From Tricholoma matsutake (Eukaryota > Basidiomycota > Agaricomycetes > Agaricales > Tricholomataceae), in NCBI GenBank assembly GCA_026075535.2, contig AP026546.1:9982001-10046000 (forward strand): a stretch of DNA of 64,000 nt, read 5' to 3'. The notes below the pieces were generated by a model. That model did no database searches. It saw nothing but the letters and a program-made list of their open reading frames with translations, and had not been told where the DNA came from. A program made the translations under genes and the position numbers. Positions 1 through 11,476 of the stretch are shown here, piece by piece (the stretch's first letter is position 1; every line of letters starts with the position of its first letter).

Positions 1-1665
1 TATCATGCAGATCATGAATGTATGCCTGTTTCTGGTGAACAAGGTCGATTTGACAGACTATATCTGAATTCTGCCAAGTACATTAAAGCTGGACAGAATA
101 TCTGGGTGGATAGGCTGTTTTCCAATGTTGTTCTGTCTGCTATGTATAGCTTTCATGCTTCAGCTGCAGCCATTACAGAATTTTGGAATAATGCTCTCTG
201 GGAAAAGCTATCAGGAACCTGTCCAAAACTTTCTTGGCATCAGACTTGGCATACATATGTCCAAGAATCAATTTGTACAGTTGCCTCTGCATCAGGCATT
301 AATCTTGTGCTCCAAGATGGTCTTGCAATTGATGAAGTCACAAAAGAGGCATTTGTAATATTAGGAGAAGGTGGAATGATACAGGCTGCAGATCAACATT
401 CATGCTCAGAATGTACTCACCAGTACAAGGGCACCTCTGATGTAATTGCAGGAGGTGATCTAGCAGCAATAGTTGGAGTGGATGAAAATACACCTGTGCC
501 TGCATATGAAGGGGACAGAACCCTTGAAAGTCAAGGACAAGAACAAAATACTACAGGCAATCTAAAGAGCCCCCAAGATGGTGACAATATAGATATTGAT
601 TATTCACCTGTCAAACTTGTGGTGATGGATGGGATTGTGATGGGGCCTAATGTATGTATTTTGACTGTTACATATAACTAAAGCTAATAGCTTTCTAGCA
701 TTGTGCATATGAAGATTGCACATCTCAACTTGCCAATTCTCGTGGAGGAGTATTTTGTGCATTACATGAATCTGAATATGGGGCCAAATGCAGAATCCAT
801 GGCTGTACCAATCAGAAAGTTGTTATGACTCAAGCATGTCCACAGCATCAGGAACAATGGAAGAAACACACTGGAAAACACAACCGACACACCTTTTCTG
901 GCATCCAGAGAATATTGCAGTGACCAAATGAAAATATGCCTTGGACAGCTCCAATTACTGAGAATGTACAACCACATGATGAACCTGCCCCAGAGCCACA
1001 AAGGACCAATTATTTCACTGCCCCAAGATTCTATTGTGTGGAAACTATATGTGCTCCATGTGGTGTGGTTATTGCATGGGCAAAGTTTGCCAAATTGGAG
1101 TCACCAACAAATATTTTGGCATTTCTGGAAAAGGTATATCCTACAGAAGAATCCCAACCAGCATATATCTGCATAGACAAAGCATGTCTTGTGCTTCGTA
1201 CTAGTATTGCCAATGGGTCTTGGGAGTCTATTTGGAAGAAAACAACTCAATTCATAGTTGATGCCTACCATTATATCAATCATCGTGCATCAGAGATTTT
1301 GTGCCAAAAGTGGTGTAATCCTGCTCCTATGAATGGCTCTGCCCCTAATCTCGTTATTGTTGAAGAGGATGAATAAGGGAGACAGCATTACAAGCGTGCA
1401 TTTAATACTCAGGTAAGCATTCACTAACTTCAGTCATGATTGATACAACATAATAAATATATCACAGGCATGTGAGCAATTGAATGCATGGCTAGGGGGA
1501 TATGAATCAATTCTTAAAAGGATGACCCCAGGCAACTTCAATTGGTTCTTGCATACCATGCTATTTTATCACACTGGGCATGTTATTAACAAACAAACAA
1601 GAAAAGCCAGTAACTTGACTAATAATGGTGATAGTGATGGTGATGGTGATGGTGATGACATGTAG
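1..1665 (+). pseudogene. CxC5/CxC6 KDZ-associated cysteine-cluster gene, 3' part, inactivated
   Basis: The reading frame is open from the left edge, so the start lies outside the window. The order matches basidiomycete proteins annotated as CxC5 and CxC6-like cysteine clusters associated with KDZ transposases: an N-terminal part with WVDRLFSNVVLSAMYSFHAS, then VVMDGIVMGP, a Cys/His cluster after intron 1, then FYCVETICAPCGVVIAWAKF, the KWCNPAPMNGSAPNLV region and a C-terminal LNAWLGGYESILKRMTPGNF block with an acidic tail. Two introns fit the frame: 652-698 (GTATGT..TAG) and 1413-1467 (GTAAGC..CAG). Two in-frame stops break it: TGA at 921-923, where the family has Arg (probable CGA to TGA), and TAA at 1374-1376. 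The final stop is at 1665. KDZ is a DNA-transposon superfamily; the role of standalone CxC5/6 proteins is not established. The 3' end faces a family X terminus 520 bp downstream. Confidence 0.85.
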
Positions 1666-2186
1666 GTAGTTGTTGATAGTAATATTATGGTCTTGTGATT
1701 GAATTCCACTTGGAGTCCAGTTGGAGTTCGATTGGACTATGTAGAGCAAATATAAACTTTGTGAATTGTATCTCATGACCCTAATATGGTAAAAATATGT
1801 CAGGCACATGGCTCAGGTGGTTAGAGCACTTTGAAATCTGCTTATTTAAGCTGGAGAGCAGAGGTTGAGGGTTCAAGTCTTGGAAATACAAGTATTTTAT
1901 ATTTTCAGATGCAAGCTTGAGTGATAATTTTTGAGTCCCAGTCCAATCTGACCGGAGTCTGAGTGGACTGGAGTCATAACAGGATAATGAATTGCTTAAG
2001 TAGCATTGAACATGTTCATCCAGTTGGACTCTGGTTGGACTCTGGTTGGACTCCAGTTGGATTCCACTTGGACATGGGTTGGACTCCATTGGAGGACTGA
2101 ACTCTACTTGACTTAATGCAGTTCAACTGGACTCCAGTCAGTCTGGTTGGAGTCCACTAGGACAGGTGGGGGACTGTAAAGTACTG
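1666..2186 (+). mobile_element. Family X element, right (T2) end
   Basis: Downstream of the CxC6 stop lies a short linker with the first array units (about 1,700-1,740), a tRNA-like module (1,803-1,885), and a degenerate array of self-complementary units such as GGAGTCCAGTTGGACTCC (1,930-2,165). It ends in GGGGGACTGTAAAGTACTG, the reverse complement of the T2 terminus seen at 14,540 and 57,230. The right boundary is exact: the next 9 bp ACCAAATGC continue a dispersed repeat that is uninterrupted in its other copy near 18,945. No matching left terminus is inside the window, so the element is either truncated or extends past the left edge and contains the CxC6 gene. Confidence 0.6.
1803..1885 (+). 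other. tRNA-derived Pol III promoter-like module
   Basis: An A-box-like TGGCTCAGGTGG lies at 1,809-1,820 and a B-box GGTTCAAGTCT at 1,870-1,880, spaced as in a tRNA gene. I cannot fold a full cloverleaf, so it is a tRNA-derived relic rather than a tRNA gene. It points toward the T2 terminus at 2,186. Confidence 0.55.
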
Positions 2187-3200
2187 ACCAAATGCCTCAT
2201 TCCTTCTCATTGTGATGGTCTGTAGCAATGTGATCTCAATCAGGAGAAATTTTGAAAGAGTAGATGTATGAAATTTGAGTTAATATAATACATTTACCCC
2301 AATGTATTCAACTTTTCATCTTCATCATCAGGTTGAAGGAATGAAAAGAAGCAGCTAAAATGATTTCACATTGTGACCACCTTGCAAATCCAGAAATCTC
2401 TATATGTAGACTTCAGAATGTTACCCATGGAAAAAGTGTACTATAATCAATCACTTAATGTCCATTTTTGTGCCTGACAAAGCCTAAACACATTGAAAAT
2501 GATTTCCACATTATTCCTCATTTCCTAAACCAGATCTCTTGTAAACACATGATGGAAAAATGGATTGTTTGTGTGATGAATACAGGCTGAATGTTCCTTT
2601 CATTTGTTTACCATGCAATGTAATGAAACTTTTTTAATATGTCTATGATTTCCTTGAGGTCTCAACAGTAGAGTCTTTCAAAAATGTCCCAGAATATCAG
2701 TTCCAAGTATTCACCATGGAAGCAAAATGTGAAAAGTGGTGACAATCTTTATATTTTCCCAACATTGGAAATCCCTTACTTTGACTGCCTAATTCAGAAT
2801 GTGCCTACCATGCAAAAGGCATGTTAATGTGGGGGTCAATCTCAATGTATCTTCACCTTTTACAGCATGCAATCACACAAAAGGCTGTTGCCAATCCAAG
2901 TACAGGATAGAAATGCAATGCTCATGTGTTTTCATTGTTTCCCAATGCCCCATAGTGAATGATAACCATGGCATCATTTGGGAGACACATAATTTATGTG
3001 TCATAGATGTTATCACTGGGAGAAACACAAAGAAATTTTGATATGAAACAGGAATCTTCTGGGATCCTATGGCTCAAAGAGGAAAGTTGAATATCTGATG
3101 TTTTGTCCATTCAAGTCATAGGATTCCTTTAAGATGTGAAACTTGTAACTGGAATGTGACTATAGCCAGATATGTTCAACACTATGTCTACATGAACTCT
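2187..3200. repeat. ~1-kb dispersed repeat, copy 1 (inverted copy at 17,935-18,952)
   Basis: Read on the plus strand, this stretch matches the reverse complement of 17,935-18,952 almost throughout. An 80-codon ORF at 2,799-3,041 shares its first ~56 codons exactly with an ORF on the other strand at 18,146-18,340. I find no known domain in it. A family X terminus sits exactly at its left edge. A shorter internal direct duplication (about 52 bp containing GGTCACCATTTTCAGGC) follows at 3,247-3,299 and 3,413-3,464, outside the shared segment. Confidence 0.8.
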
Positions 3201-3879
3201 GGTTTACCTGTTCAATGCAAAGCCTGCAGGCTGGTATGGTGACCCTGATGACTGAGCCACCGCTTTGTGGTCACCATTTTCAGGCTATACAGAGTTCTTC
3301 TATTACTGCATTGTAGTCTTGTAGATATTAATCACATTCAACATGATACTCATTGTCTCCTATATCCTCAGCCTAAAGATGTGTTTCGTGGTCTCAATTT
3401 CATGTCAATTTCCTGATGACTGAGTGGCCACTTCATGGTCACCATTTTCAGGCTATACAGAGTGGCACACATATGTGCATCATCATTCTGAAAGAAGAAA
3501 CTGAAGAGTGTTTGGAGATAGAAAACATATAAACCGATGGAGAAGCAAGAACACATTCTACTTGTATATGCAAGACATCCAAATCTAACAATATCATTGA
3601 CCTTCATTAGACTAACATGTCATTTACCAAGTCCTCCCAAAACTGCTCCAATGCCCAAACAAGGATGTCCATTCCTAACAGGTGTCTGCAGCCCAATGTG
3701 GACCAAGGCACAGTTGTACAGAAGAATAGAAATTTGTTCTGACAAGCCTGGTCTACTGTTCCATGTTCAGCTGGATCAAGAGGAAAATAGATGCAGTTGC
3801 GATAATATGGCCTTGGATGAATATCTCAAGCCATATGCGTGAACAGCCATCAAAGATTTGAGGCCCCATTAAGACTACT
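3201..3879. other. Non-coding stretch with a short direct duplication
   Basis: It holds the ~52-bp direct repeat at 3,247-3,299 and 3,413-3,464 (only a few differences) and a 101-codon plus-strand ORF at 3,537-3,842 that resembles nothing I recognise. The minus strand near 3,780-3,880 may hold more decayed dynamin sequence, but I cannot align it. Confidence 0.4.
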
Positions 3880-4549
3880 ATCTGATGGGTCAGTAGGAGA
3901 ACTTGGATTAGGAAGTGAGGTGGTACCAATTGTATGCTGGCCTGCAGGATCTTGGCATCTGACCACATCAAGCAATGATTGACTGGACTCAGGTTCTATG
4001 CAAATATTTAGTGCTTAACAGCTTCTACAATAAAGCAGTGTGCTTATGACACATCCTGACAGTGACAAGAATAATGGTTGGCTTGTGTATCTCCACTGTG
4101 GTTATTTCTTTAACAAAGTCTACAATGGGCACTTCAGCATTGCATATTATCCCTAAATGCTTGTTGTGGAAAACCTTGGATTATAGCAGTAGAAAACATG
4201 CCTGGAAGGTTGACTACAGTCATTTCAAATGCAGGTAGGTCAGGGCTCCACAACTCGACATAAACTTGATGCTTGGTGTAGTTATGAGATGCACCTAAGC
4301 TTGCATGTGCATGCTCAACAGTAACATCATCAAATTCAATGACAGCTTGAATTGTGTTGGGCGCAAGCTCTTTGGTAAGGAGGACAGTTACTTGAGCTTG
4401 TTGGAGCAGTGATTCCAGTTGTGAGCCATTGAAGCAAAGAGGACCAAAAGAAGCTAGAAGATTGTCATCCACCTTTTGGATGGAAGTGCAGCTAAGCCAG
4501 AAGCTAGCAGGTTGAAGATGCCATTCAGTGGCACAAGGCATAGGATAAT
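3880..4549 (-). pseudogene. Dynamin-type GTPase domain, middle part, inactivated
   Basis: The minus-strand translation follows the basidiomycete dynamin-like GTPase pattern in order: a TRCPTEW-like stretch (read as CATEWHLQ), a FGPL segment, a Q-A-Q helix, WSPDLPAF, the G3 motif as NLPGMF (family DLPG), a segment ending KPTIILVTV matching the strand after G3, and DPAGQHTIG before a G4 region where TKPD reads SLPN. The G3 Asp-to-Asn and lost G4 predict no GTPase activity, and frameshifts separate the pieces near 4,134 and 3,990. The upstream P-loop exon lies at about 11,950-12,060, because family Z and gypsy-1 are inserted between them at 4,550-11,941. Confidence 0.65.
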
Positions 4550-4979
4550 TAGGCAATAGCATGGGTATGGGTAACCCATGTGGGTTATGGGTACAGGTAG
4601 GCATGGGTATGGGTATGGGTTATGAAATCATAACCCATAACCCACGACCTACCCATCACCAAGAGGGAGGCCTCAGTTCAAAGTCTAATGTTTATTACTT
4701 AGTGTCTAGTAATCTATGTAAAACTATATAACTACATAACTACATATTAAAAATAAAAGGGGGGTAAGCCCAGCTTGGCTGTTAGAAATGGGTGGGTTTA
4801 CATATCCAGGATGCACACAGATCATTTGGTCTTGTTGTGCACACGTCACATCTTTGTTGATTGTTGACGCATTATTTATTTACATTTGTGCCATATGTAA
4901 GTTTTTATCTTTTCATTTTATTGTGACTAACTAATACACTAATGTTGCTACTTCTAGATGGTGACAACCCCACCACCCT

Positions 4980-5012
4980 ACCACTGCCATGAGCCCCTGC
5001 TTGTGGGGTGGG
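4980..5012. repeat. P1 hairpin (GAGC-loop-GCTY type)
   Basis: CATGAGC, loop CCCT, GCTTGTGGGGTGG forms a short stem-loop of the recurrent P1 type (consensus CCACGAGC-NNNN-GCTCGTGG), found about twenty times in the window. Confidence 0.6.
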
Positions 5013-5093
5013 CTGTGTGGTGTGAAACAGCCCAGAACAACAACAGATGGCCCAGAACCAGGGAGAACAGGGAGGATGAGGTGACTACAAGAT

Positions 5094-5518
5094 TGTTAGG
5101 GTGACACCCACTATCTTCTAGCTAAGACCATGTGGGTTCTCTCTACAAGAAGGGGGTGGGATCCGCACGTGTGATGGGGGAATTGATGGTTTTGATGTGA
5201 GGGGTTATTTATAGGTGAGTTTGTTGAGATAGGTTTTTCATACCACAAGCATAGGTGGAATACCTAAGAGAACACAACTGGGGGGGTCCCCTAGGTGTAT
5301 ATTTAGGGTTTATATACTATGTTACATATATTGAACATTGTTGGTACCAACGCATGCATACAGGCGCATACATAGTGATGTGTGCAAAATAAAATTCTCA
5401 TGCTATCAAAGTGTAGCATCATTTGGTGTCATTTGGTGTCATTCAGTGTCATGTAGCATAATTCAAGATAATAAAATGAAAATAAAATTTTATTAGGTAA
5501 TGGGGCTGTTTCCTAACA
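5094..5518 (-). repeat. Gypsy-1 3' LTR
   Basis: This 425-bp repeat matches 10,931-11,352 with scattered, mainly transition differences and ends in the inverted pair TGTTAGG/CCTAACA. The inner side abuts the polypurine tract on the minus strand. Confidence 0.93.
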
Positions 5519-5682
5519 TTACCCCCCTTTTATGCCTCGACTTCCAGGGGAGAAAATATTGTATCTGTCCACTCCATGAAATTTTGGTAAGGCCAGAATT
5601 TCATCCCCTCATACACCATTCTTGCAATGCGATGCAGAGCATTCAGATTACGTTTGAAGAATTGGGTGATCACGTTATGCAC

Positions 5683-8163
5683 TCACTTACAATTCTCTTC
5701 GGGTTCCCATGAATTATTTTCATCGGCATAGTTTTTCCACTTTATTAAGAACTCCAATTTGTTTTGTCGAAGACATGAGTCTAGAATTTCTTCAACTACA
5801 TATTCTGGAGCACCTTCTACTATTATTGGAGGTTGTGGGGTGGTTTGTTGGCCAGGAACAGTGGGTGGGCAGTAAGGGCATAAGCGGGATATGTTAATCT
5901 CAGGATCAATCTTGAATGATTGGGGTAATTTTAGTACTACTGCATTAGGTGAGATCACTTTAGAGATCGCATATGGGCCAACTTGTTTCTCCATAAGTTT
6001 CCTGAAAGGTTGTGGAATATTTAGGTCCTTGGTACTTAGCCATACCAAGTCACCAACTTTGTACTCTGGAGCGCGTGCTCAAGTACGATCCATGTGTTGC
6101 ATCATGTCATCATGTGCTTTCTTTAATGCTGCCTCCGCTTCCTCTTGTACCTTTTGCATCTTAGATACAAAATCTTCTACTGACTGTACTTTGCCTTCCC
6201 TTCTGGGTTCTACTCCCATGTGAGGATGATATCCATAATTCACGAAAAAGGGTGACATACGCATAGCCGAATGGAATTTATTATTGTGGGAAAATTTGTC
6301 AATTGCCAGCCATTCGGGCCAGTTGGTCTGTTGGTAGTTGACAAACATATGTAGGTACTGCTCCAACTCCTGATTCATTCTCTCTGTCTGCCCATCAGTC
6401 TGTGGATGATATGCCATAGATAATTTGGTTTGAATTCCCAATATGTTGTTCAGTTCTCGCATGAATGCGGAAGCAAACTGGGGTCTGTGATTGGAGATAA
6501 CGGTATTGGGTAATCCATGTAATTGCCATACTTGATTTAGATAGAGGTGCGCCAAGCCTAATGATGAGATTTCTGTAGTAGTAGGAATAATATGGACCTC
6601 CTTTGTGAAGCGGTCGCATACTACAAATATTGCATCGTACCCTTGAGCTTCAGGCAATCCTGTGATAAAATCCACAGATATATCTCACCATGGCACTTTA
6701 GGTATTGGGTTCAGCATTAATTTTTCTGCAGGCTTTTCTGGAAATTTCTTCCCCCTCATGCATGTATCATATCCCAACACATACTTAGAAATTCTGGGCC
6801 ACCAATAATTTCTCATCACTAACTCCAATGTCTTCCATCTTCCCGGGTGTCCAGCTGTTGGCATATTATGATGTAACTGGACGATCTCCCTTCGCAAATC
6901 CTGATCCTTCGGCACATACACCTTTCCTCGGAATAACACCAACCCTTGCTCCTCAACCCATTCATCTCCTCTACTATTACCCTTCTTCTCCTCCTTCATA
7001 GCTTTCACAGCTTCCACTACCTCATCGTCCATATCTGAACATTGTCTAATTTTAGACAACATTTCCACTTCAGAGCCATCTATTAATAGATGCCCTTGAC
7101 GCATAGCGCAAATGTGAAAGTATTTGGGTTTGAGTAAGGTAATATTTTTATTGTCCTCCTCCACCCCCCTTTTGTGATCAATACATCTGGATAATGCATC
7201 TGCCTTCCTCATTAAGCTTCCTGCCTTGTGGACCAAGGGAAAATTGAAATGCGATAGGAATAGCACCCAACGCGCTTGCCTGCGGTTTAGCTTTTTATCT
7301 GACATGAAGTATTGCAGATTTTGATGATCCATCCAGATCTCAATCTGATGCGTGCATCCCTCCAAATAATGTCTCCATGCCTCCAATGCTCATATTATCC
7401 CCAACATCTCTTTGTCATGCACATCATAATTTCTCTCCACATCATTCAACCCTCGGGACAAATATGCACAAGGATGCCATTTGTCATCTTCACACAACAT
7501 TGATAATACCACTCCAGTAGCAAAGTCGGATGCATCTGATTCCACTCCTAAGGGGCACATGAAATCTACTGGGGCTAATATTGGTCCCTCGATGAACTTT
7601 CTCTTCAATTCCTCAAATGCTGTCTGCTGCTGCTCTCCCCACCTCCACACTACTCCCTTTCATGTAAGGTTATGTAAGGGTGCAGCAATTTTGTAAAAAT
7701 TATGCACAAAGCGACAATAATAATTTGCGAGTCCCAAGAAAGCTTGCACTTCCTTGACGCGGGTAGGCGCAGGCCAATCCATGATCACTTGTACCTTGAT
7801 CAGATCCATTTTGATCCCTTCAGGGCCGATCAATAATCCTAGGAACTCGATCTTGCTTGCCCTGAACACACACTTCTCTGGTTTCAAAAATAGATCATTC
7901 TCTGCCAACCTCCGCAATACCTCCTGCACTATCGCCTCATGATTTTCTTTATCCTCCATGAATATCAGAATGTTGTCAATAAATATTATTACCACACCCT
8001 TGTTGATTACATCCTTGAAAATGTCGTTCATCATATTTTGGAAGGTTGGGGGACTATTAGTCATTCCAAAAAACATGACAAGCGGCTCGAATGATCCTTG
8101 ACACATGGCAAATCCAGCCTTCCACTCATCTCCTTTCTTTATTTGTACATTGTTATATCCCCA
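5683..8163 (-). pseudogene. Gypsy-1 pol: RT palm, RNase H, integrase, chromodomain
   Basis: Reading 3' to 5' on the plus strand: RT from MCQGSFEPLVMFFGMTNSPP with FIDNILIF where the family has F/Y-x-D-D (second catalytic Asp changed to Asn); RNase H with VESDASDFATG and DHQNLQYF; integrase zinc region with HHNMPTAGHPG and CDTCMRGKKFP; integrase core with VDFITGLPEAQGYDAIF and SNHRPQF where SDxGxxF is expected (Asp to Asn); a GPY/F-type C-terminal part; and a chromodomain with EYVVEEILDSCL and LIKWKNYADENNSWEPEEN. Stops sit near 8,163, 7,650, 7,388, 6,684 and 6,078, several at probable former CGA codons. The chromodomain places it among chromoviruses, which target heterochromatin. Confidence 0.9.
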
Positions 8164-9429
8164 TCATAAATCCAATTTTGTAAAGACTTTGGCTTTTACC
8201 ACCTTGTCAATTATTTCTGAAATTAATGGCAAGGGGTACACATTCTTCACTGTCCACTCATTCAGGTACCTATAATCTGTACACATCCTCTTTCTCCTAT
8301 CTTTGTTTGGTACAAAAAATATTGGTGATGTCTGCAGTGATTTCAAAGGTCGTATGTAGCCTTTGCACAATTGTTTGTTTAGGAATGCATCCATTTCGTC
8401 TTGCTCCATCAGAGATAACGAATATACCTTCGACTTCTTTGGCACAAACCCTGGCTTCATCTCAATCGCATGATCCCAGGGCTTCCACACTCGAAGTTTC
8501 TCAGACTCCTTCTTTTGGAACACTGACAGATATTCTTGATACACTTTTGGCACCAACTCCTCCACTGGCTTCTCCACATTTACAATATTCTTGTCCCATG
8601 ACTGTCCTCCACAAATTGCTTGAAAGGTTTTCCTCTGATCTTCCTTCTCGATCATGATTGGAACTTCCCCATTTGGCATTTCCTCATCCTCTACATCCTC
8701 CATCGTAACTGCATACTTCCTTGGACATTCCTCCTCTCTCTTTTTCTTTTTCTCCTTCTTTAACTTCCTCCCATACACATTACATTCCTTAGGACAATGA
8801 GTCATTTGTACTTTCCCAGTTTTCGAATCAATTTCGGGATTATGCTTCCATAACCATGGACATCCTATTATTAGATTGGTCTTCCCAAGATTGCACACTT
8901 CGAATATGGTTCGCTCCTGATGCTCTTGATACTTTAATATCATAGTCACCTCCTCCTTGATGGTTCCTCCACAATTGACTGTTCCATCAATATTGTACAC
9001 CATTATTGGTTGCAACAGCTTGTGCATGATAATACCGTTTCCGGTAATTAAGGATCGATTAATAAATAATCCTGTAGCACCGCTATCGAGCAATGCTTCC
9101 ACATTTATTGCTGCATGTGTGTCCACTGTCTTCAATCCCATAGTCAAGGTGATTTTGGGTTCTATTTTCCCAGAGCGAATACAGAATTTTGGGGTTTTCG
9201 GAAATGGCATGTGGGAATTTTCTCTGTCACATGATTTGCAACAGTTGTGCTCGTCAATTTCCCTTTCGGGTTTGCTCTGGGTTTCCTCAGATACTAATAC
9301 ATTGTAACGATTCTGGGTCACCAATGGGGAAACCTTCACTGGGACTCTTCCACAAAATTCTCCTGCTTGCCTTCCTCCTGCTTCACTTCCTCGAATATAG
9401 CTCCCCTGATCTTTTTCTTCTGCTTGCAA
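8164..9429 (-). pseudogene. Gypsy-1 protease and N-terminal RT
   Basis: The 421-codon minus-strand ORF has the retropepsin site as ALLDSGATGLFINRSLI around residue 115, then a Lys/Glu-rich linker, and the RT start with MCTDYRYLNEWTVKNVYPLP and FTKLDL. A TGA follows immediately where the family has Arg or Gln before WGYNN. The element is otherwise co-linear with gypsy-3 in this window, which covers only the RT part. Confidence 0.88.
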
Positions 9430-10433
9430 TTCCTAGAGATGGGTCCTAACTGCCCACAGTTAAAACATCTAAGTGGTGGTCATTTCCCTGCTTGATCGAT
9501 CTCCATTGCATCTGCTGGCGCTACTGACTCTGCAACTATAGGTGTCACTACCATGGATGGTGGCTGTGCCCTCGGAGTCTGTACCTGAGGCGCTGTTCCT
9601 TTCTCGGACTTTCCTCCTGATGGCTTTCCAAATTTGCTACTTCCGTACATCAACTTCGACTCTGCCTGTTCCTGCCGATATTGCCAGTCAAGGCACATTG
9701 CCCAATTATACCATTTGTCCAACTTCTCTGGCATGGAAGGTAGTCGGTAGATAGACTTGAATAAAGAGGGATTCAATCCTGCTTTCAAAAATTCTACCAA
9801 TGTGGCTTCTCCCATATCCATCTGCGAAGCTTCTGCTTTGAACTGCAAAATAAATTCATCCGCCATTAGGGAACCTTGGCGCATGGTTTTTAATCTGGCA
9901 TTGGCTGTCGCCTTTGGATTAGGGTCCCCAAACTGTGCCTCCAATCTCTCCAAAAATTCCTTGAAGGTTGCAAATGGTTTATTTCCCGTGGCAATTTGAT
10001 TGATAGCCTCGTTTCTCCAGAACTGTGCTTTCCCCCCCTGGATGTACAAGAGAGGAAACATAATCCTAGACTTGGCTGTATGAAACTCTGGCTTCCTCCC
10101 ATGGATGTACAATACTATAGAGCTGATGAAAGATTTTGTATTCTCCATGGTACTGTCAAAGATTTGCAGGGGTGCGTATTTAGGTAAGCACAGTTTTCCA
10201 TTTCAGGACTTCTCCCCCATCTCTCCCTCCTGTGACATCCACTCCATCATCTCCTCCATCTCATCATCTCTATCTCCTGTCGTCTCTGGCTGTACTTCTG
10301 CTTGTCTGGGCTGTGATGTGGTCAACACTGACACTAATTGCGACATCTGCGCTGTAAGCGCATCAATTTTCACCTCTAGTGCTGGCATGGGAACAGGTTT
10401 AGGACCAGGATTAGAAGTTGAGGGTTCAGACAT
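9430..10433 (-). pseudogene. Gypsy-1 gag with zinc knuckle
   Basis: A first ORF (10,203-10,433) starts MSEPSTSNPGPKPVPMP and has an acidic tail. After a stop, 9,480-10,148 encodes the capsid-like part with GGKAQFWRNEA, FKEFLERLEAQFGDPNP and LMADEFILQFKAEA. The knuckle downstream reads CFNCGQLGPISRNC, so the histidine of C-x2-C-x4-H-x4-C is replaced by Pro. The gag binds genomic RNA and forms the particle in family members; here it is split and cannot be made whole. Confidence 0.85.
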
Positions 10434-10930
10434 AATTGTAAAATCTGTGATGAGTCACTTCTTCAACAATTTCAAGACTTGGTCTTCTAAATCTCTCCAA
10501 ATGTTTACAGGTCACATGATGGTTTGTCAATCATTTGTCAATCATTCATCATTCATTTGTTGTTTGTTGGGCGCCTATTTTGGCCCTTCGGATCAATATC
10601 CCTTCCAACAGTGCCTGATCTTGGAGATATCACTGAATTTGGCTTGTAACTAAAATAGTCGTCCAAATAGAGTAATGTAAATTGTAACTAAACCAGATCC
10701 AATTGGTTGTCTGATTGCAGCTGTCCTAATGACGAGTGCTGCCTCTCAATCACTGGCAGTCGCAATGTAAGGCAAGGCCTGGCATCGGCTTATGAAAGAA
10801 AAGGTAGGTTATGTATGTATGAGTACTTCCGGCTCATGCCAAAAGGGTGAGTAATTGGATGTGGCGCGGTGAAACAATGACATATGCACAAGTAAGAGAA
10901 GGTGCACTGATATGGGAAGTTGTGTTCTTC
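10434..10930 (-). other. Gypsy-1 5' leader
   Basis: About 500 bp between the gag start and the 5' LTR. On the minus strand the LTR ends TAACA and is followed by GAAGAACACAACTTCCC, where a primer-binding site should lie; I cannot name the tRNA. No ORF of note. Confidence 0.6.
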
Positions 10931-11352
10931 TGTTAGGGAGACACCCACTATCTGCTAGCTAAGACCATATGGGTTCTCTCTACAAGAAGGGGGCAGGATC
11001 TGTGTGCATGATGGGGGAATTGATGGTTTTGATGCAAGGGGTTATTTATAGGTGAGTTTGTTGAGATAGGCTTTTCACACCACAAGCGTAGGTGGAATAC
11101 CTAAGAGAACACAACTGGGGTCTCCTAGGTGTATATTTAGGGTTTATATACTATGTTACATATATTGTACATTGTTGTTACCGATGCATGCGTACAGGCG
11201 CATACATAGTGATGCGTGCGAAATAAAATTCTCATGCTATCAAAGTGTAGCATCATTTGGTGTCATTTGGTGTCATTCAGTGTCATGTAGCATAATTCGA
11301 GATAATAAAATGAAAATGAAATTTTATTAGGTAATGGGGCTGTTTCGTAACA
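10931..11352 (-). repeat. Gypsy-1 5' LTR
   Basis: This 422-bp partner of 5,094-5,518 begins TGTTAGGG on the plus strand and ends GTAACA. Differences from its partner are mostly C/T and G/A, which suggests an old, deaminated insertion. Confidence 0.93.
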
Positions 11353-11390
11353 GAGATGATGAGGAGGCAAACCAGACAGGAAAAAAAGGC

Positions 11391-11476
11391 CCAAGAAATG
11401 GACAATGTCTCTTGGACCACAGGTAAGTTTTTTCTTTCTTTCTTGTTTCTCTTTCTTTTACTAACAATGTTTTTAG
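11391..11476 (+). other. Hairpin-exon followed by a canonical intron
   Basis: A P2-type inverted pair (GGCCCAAGAAATGGACA paired loosely with TGTCTCTTGGACC) is followed by CAG and an intron 11,423-11,476: GTAAGT, pyrimidine-rich body, ACTAAC branch point, TTTTTAG. It has the same design as modules at 16,766, 50,127 and 56,165. A P1 hairpin with loop CACT follows at about 11,601-11,625. The surrounding 11,353-11,780 is the part of family Z right of gypsy-1. Confidence 0.6.

Larger units (their letters stand above)
5094..11352 (-). mobile_element. Gypsy-1: complete but inactivated Ty3/gypsy chromovirus
   Basis: Two LTRs (5,094-5,518 and 10,931-11,352) start TGTTAGG and end in TAACA, flanked by AAGAT (5,089-5,093) and GAGAT (11,353-11,357), a 5-bp target duplication with one G/A difference. 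On the minus strand the order is LTR, leader, gag, zinc knuckle, protease, RT, RNase H, integrase, chromodomain, a polypurine tract AAAAGGGGGG beside the left LTR, LTR. All of gag-pol is interrupted by stops. It lies inside family Z. Confidence 0.93.

Noticed and set aside
4134..4604. Treating the dynamin-like ORF as an intact small gene
   Set aside because: It lacks the P-loop, has a changed G3 and G4, and its N-terminal codons come from family Z repeat DNA.
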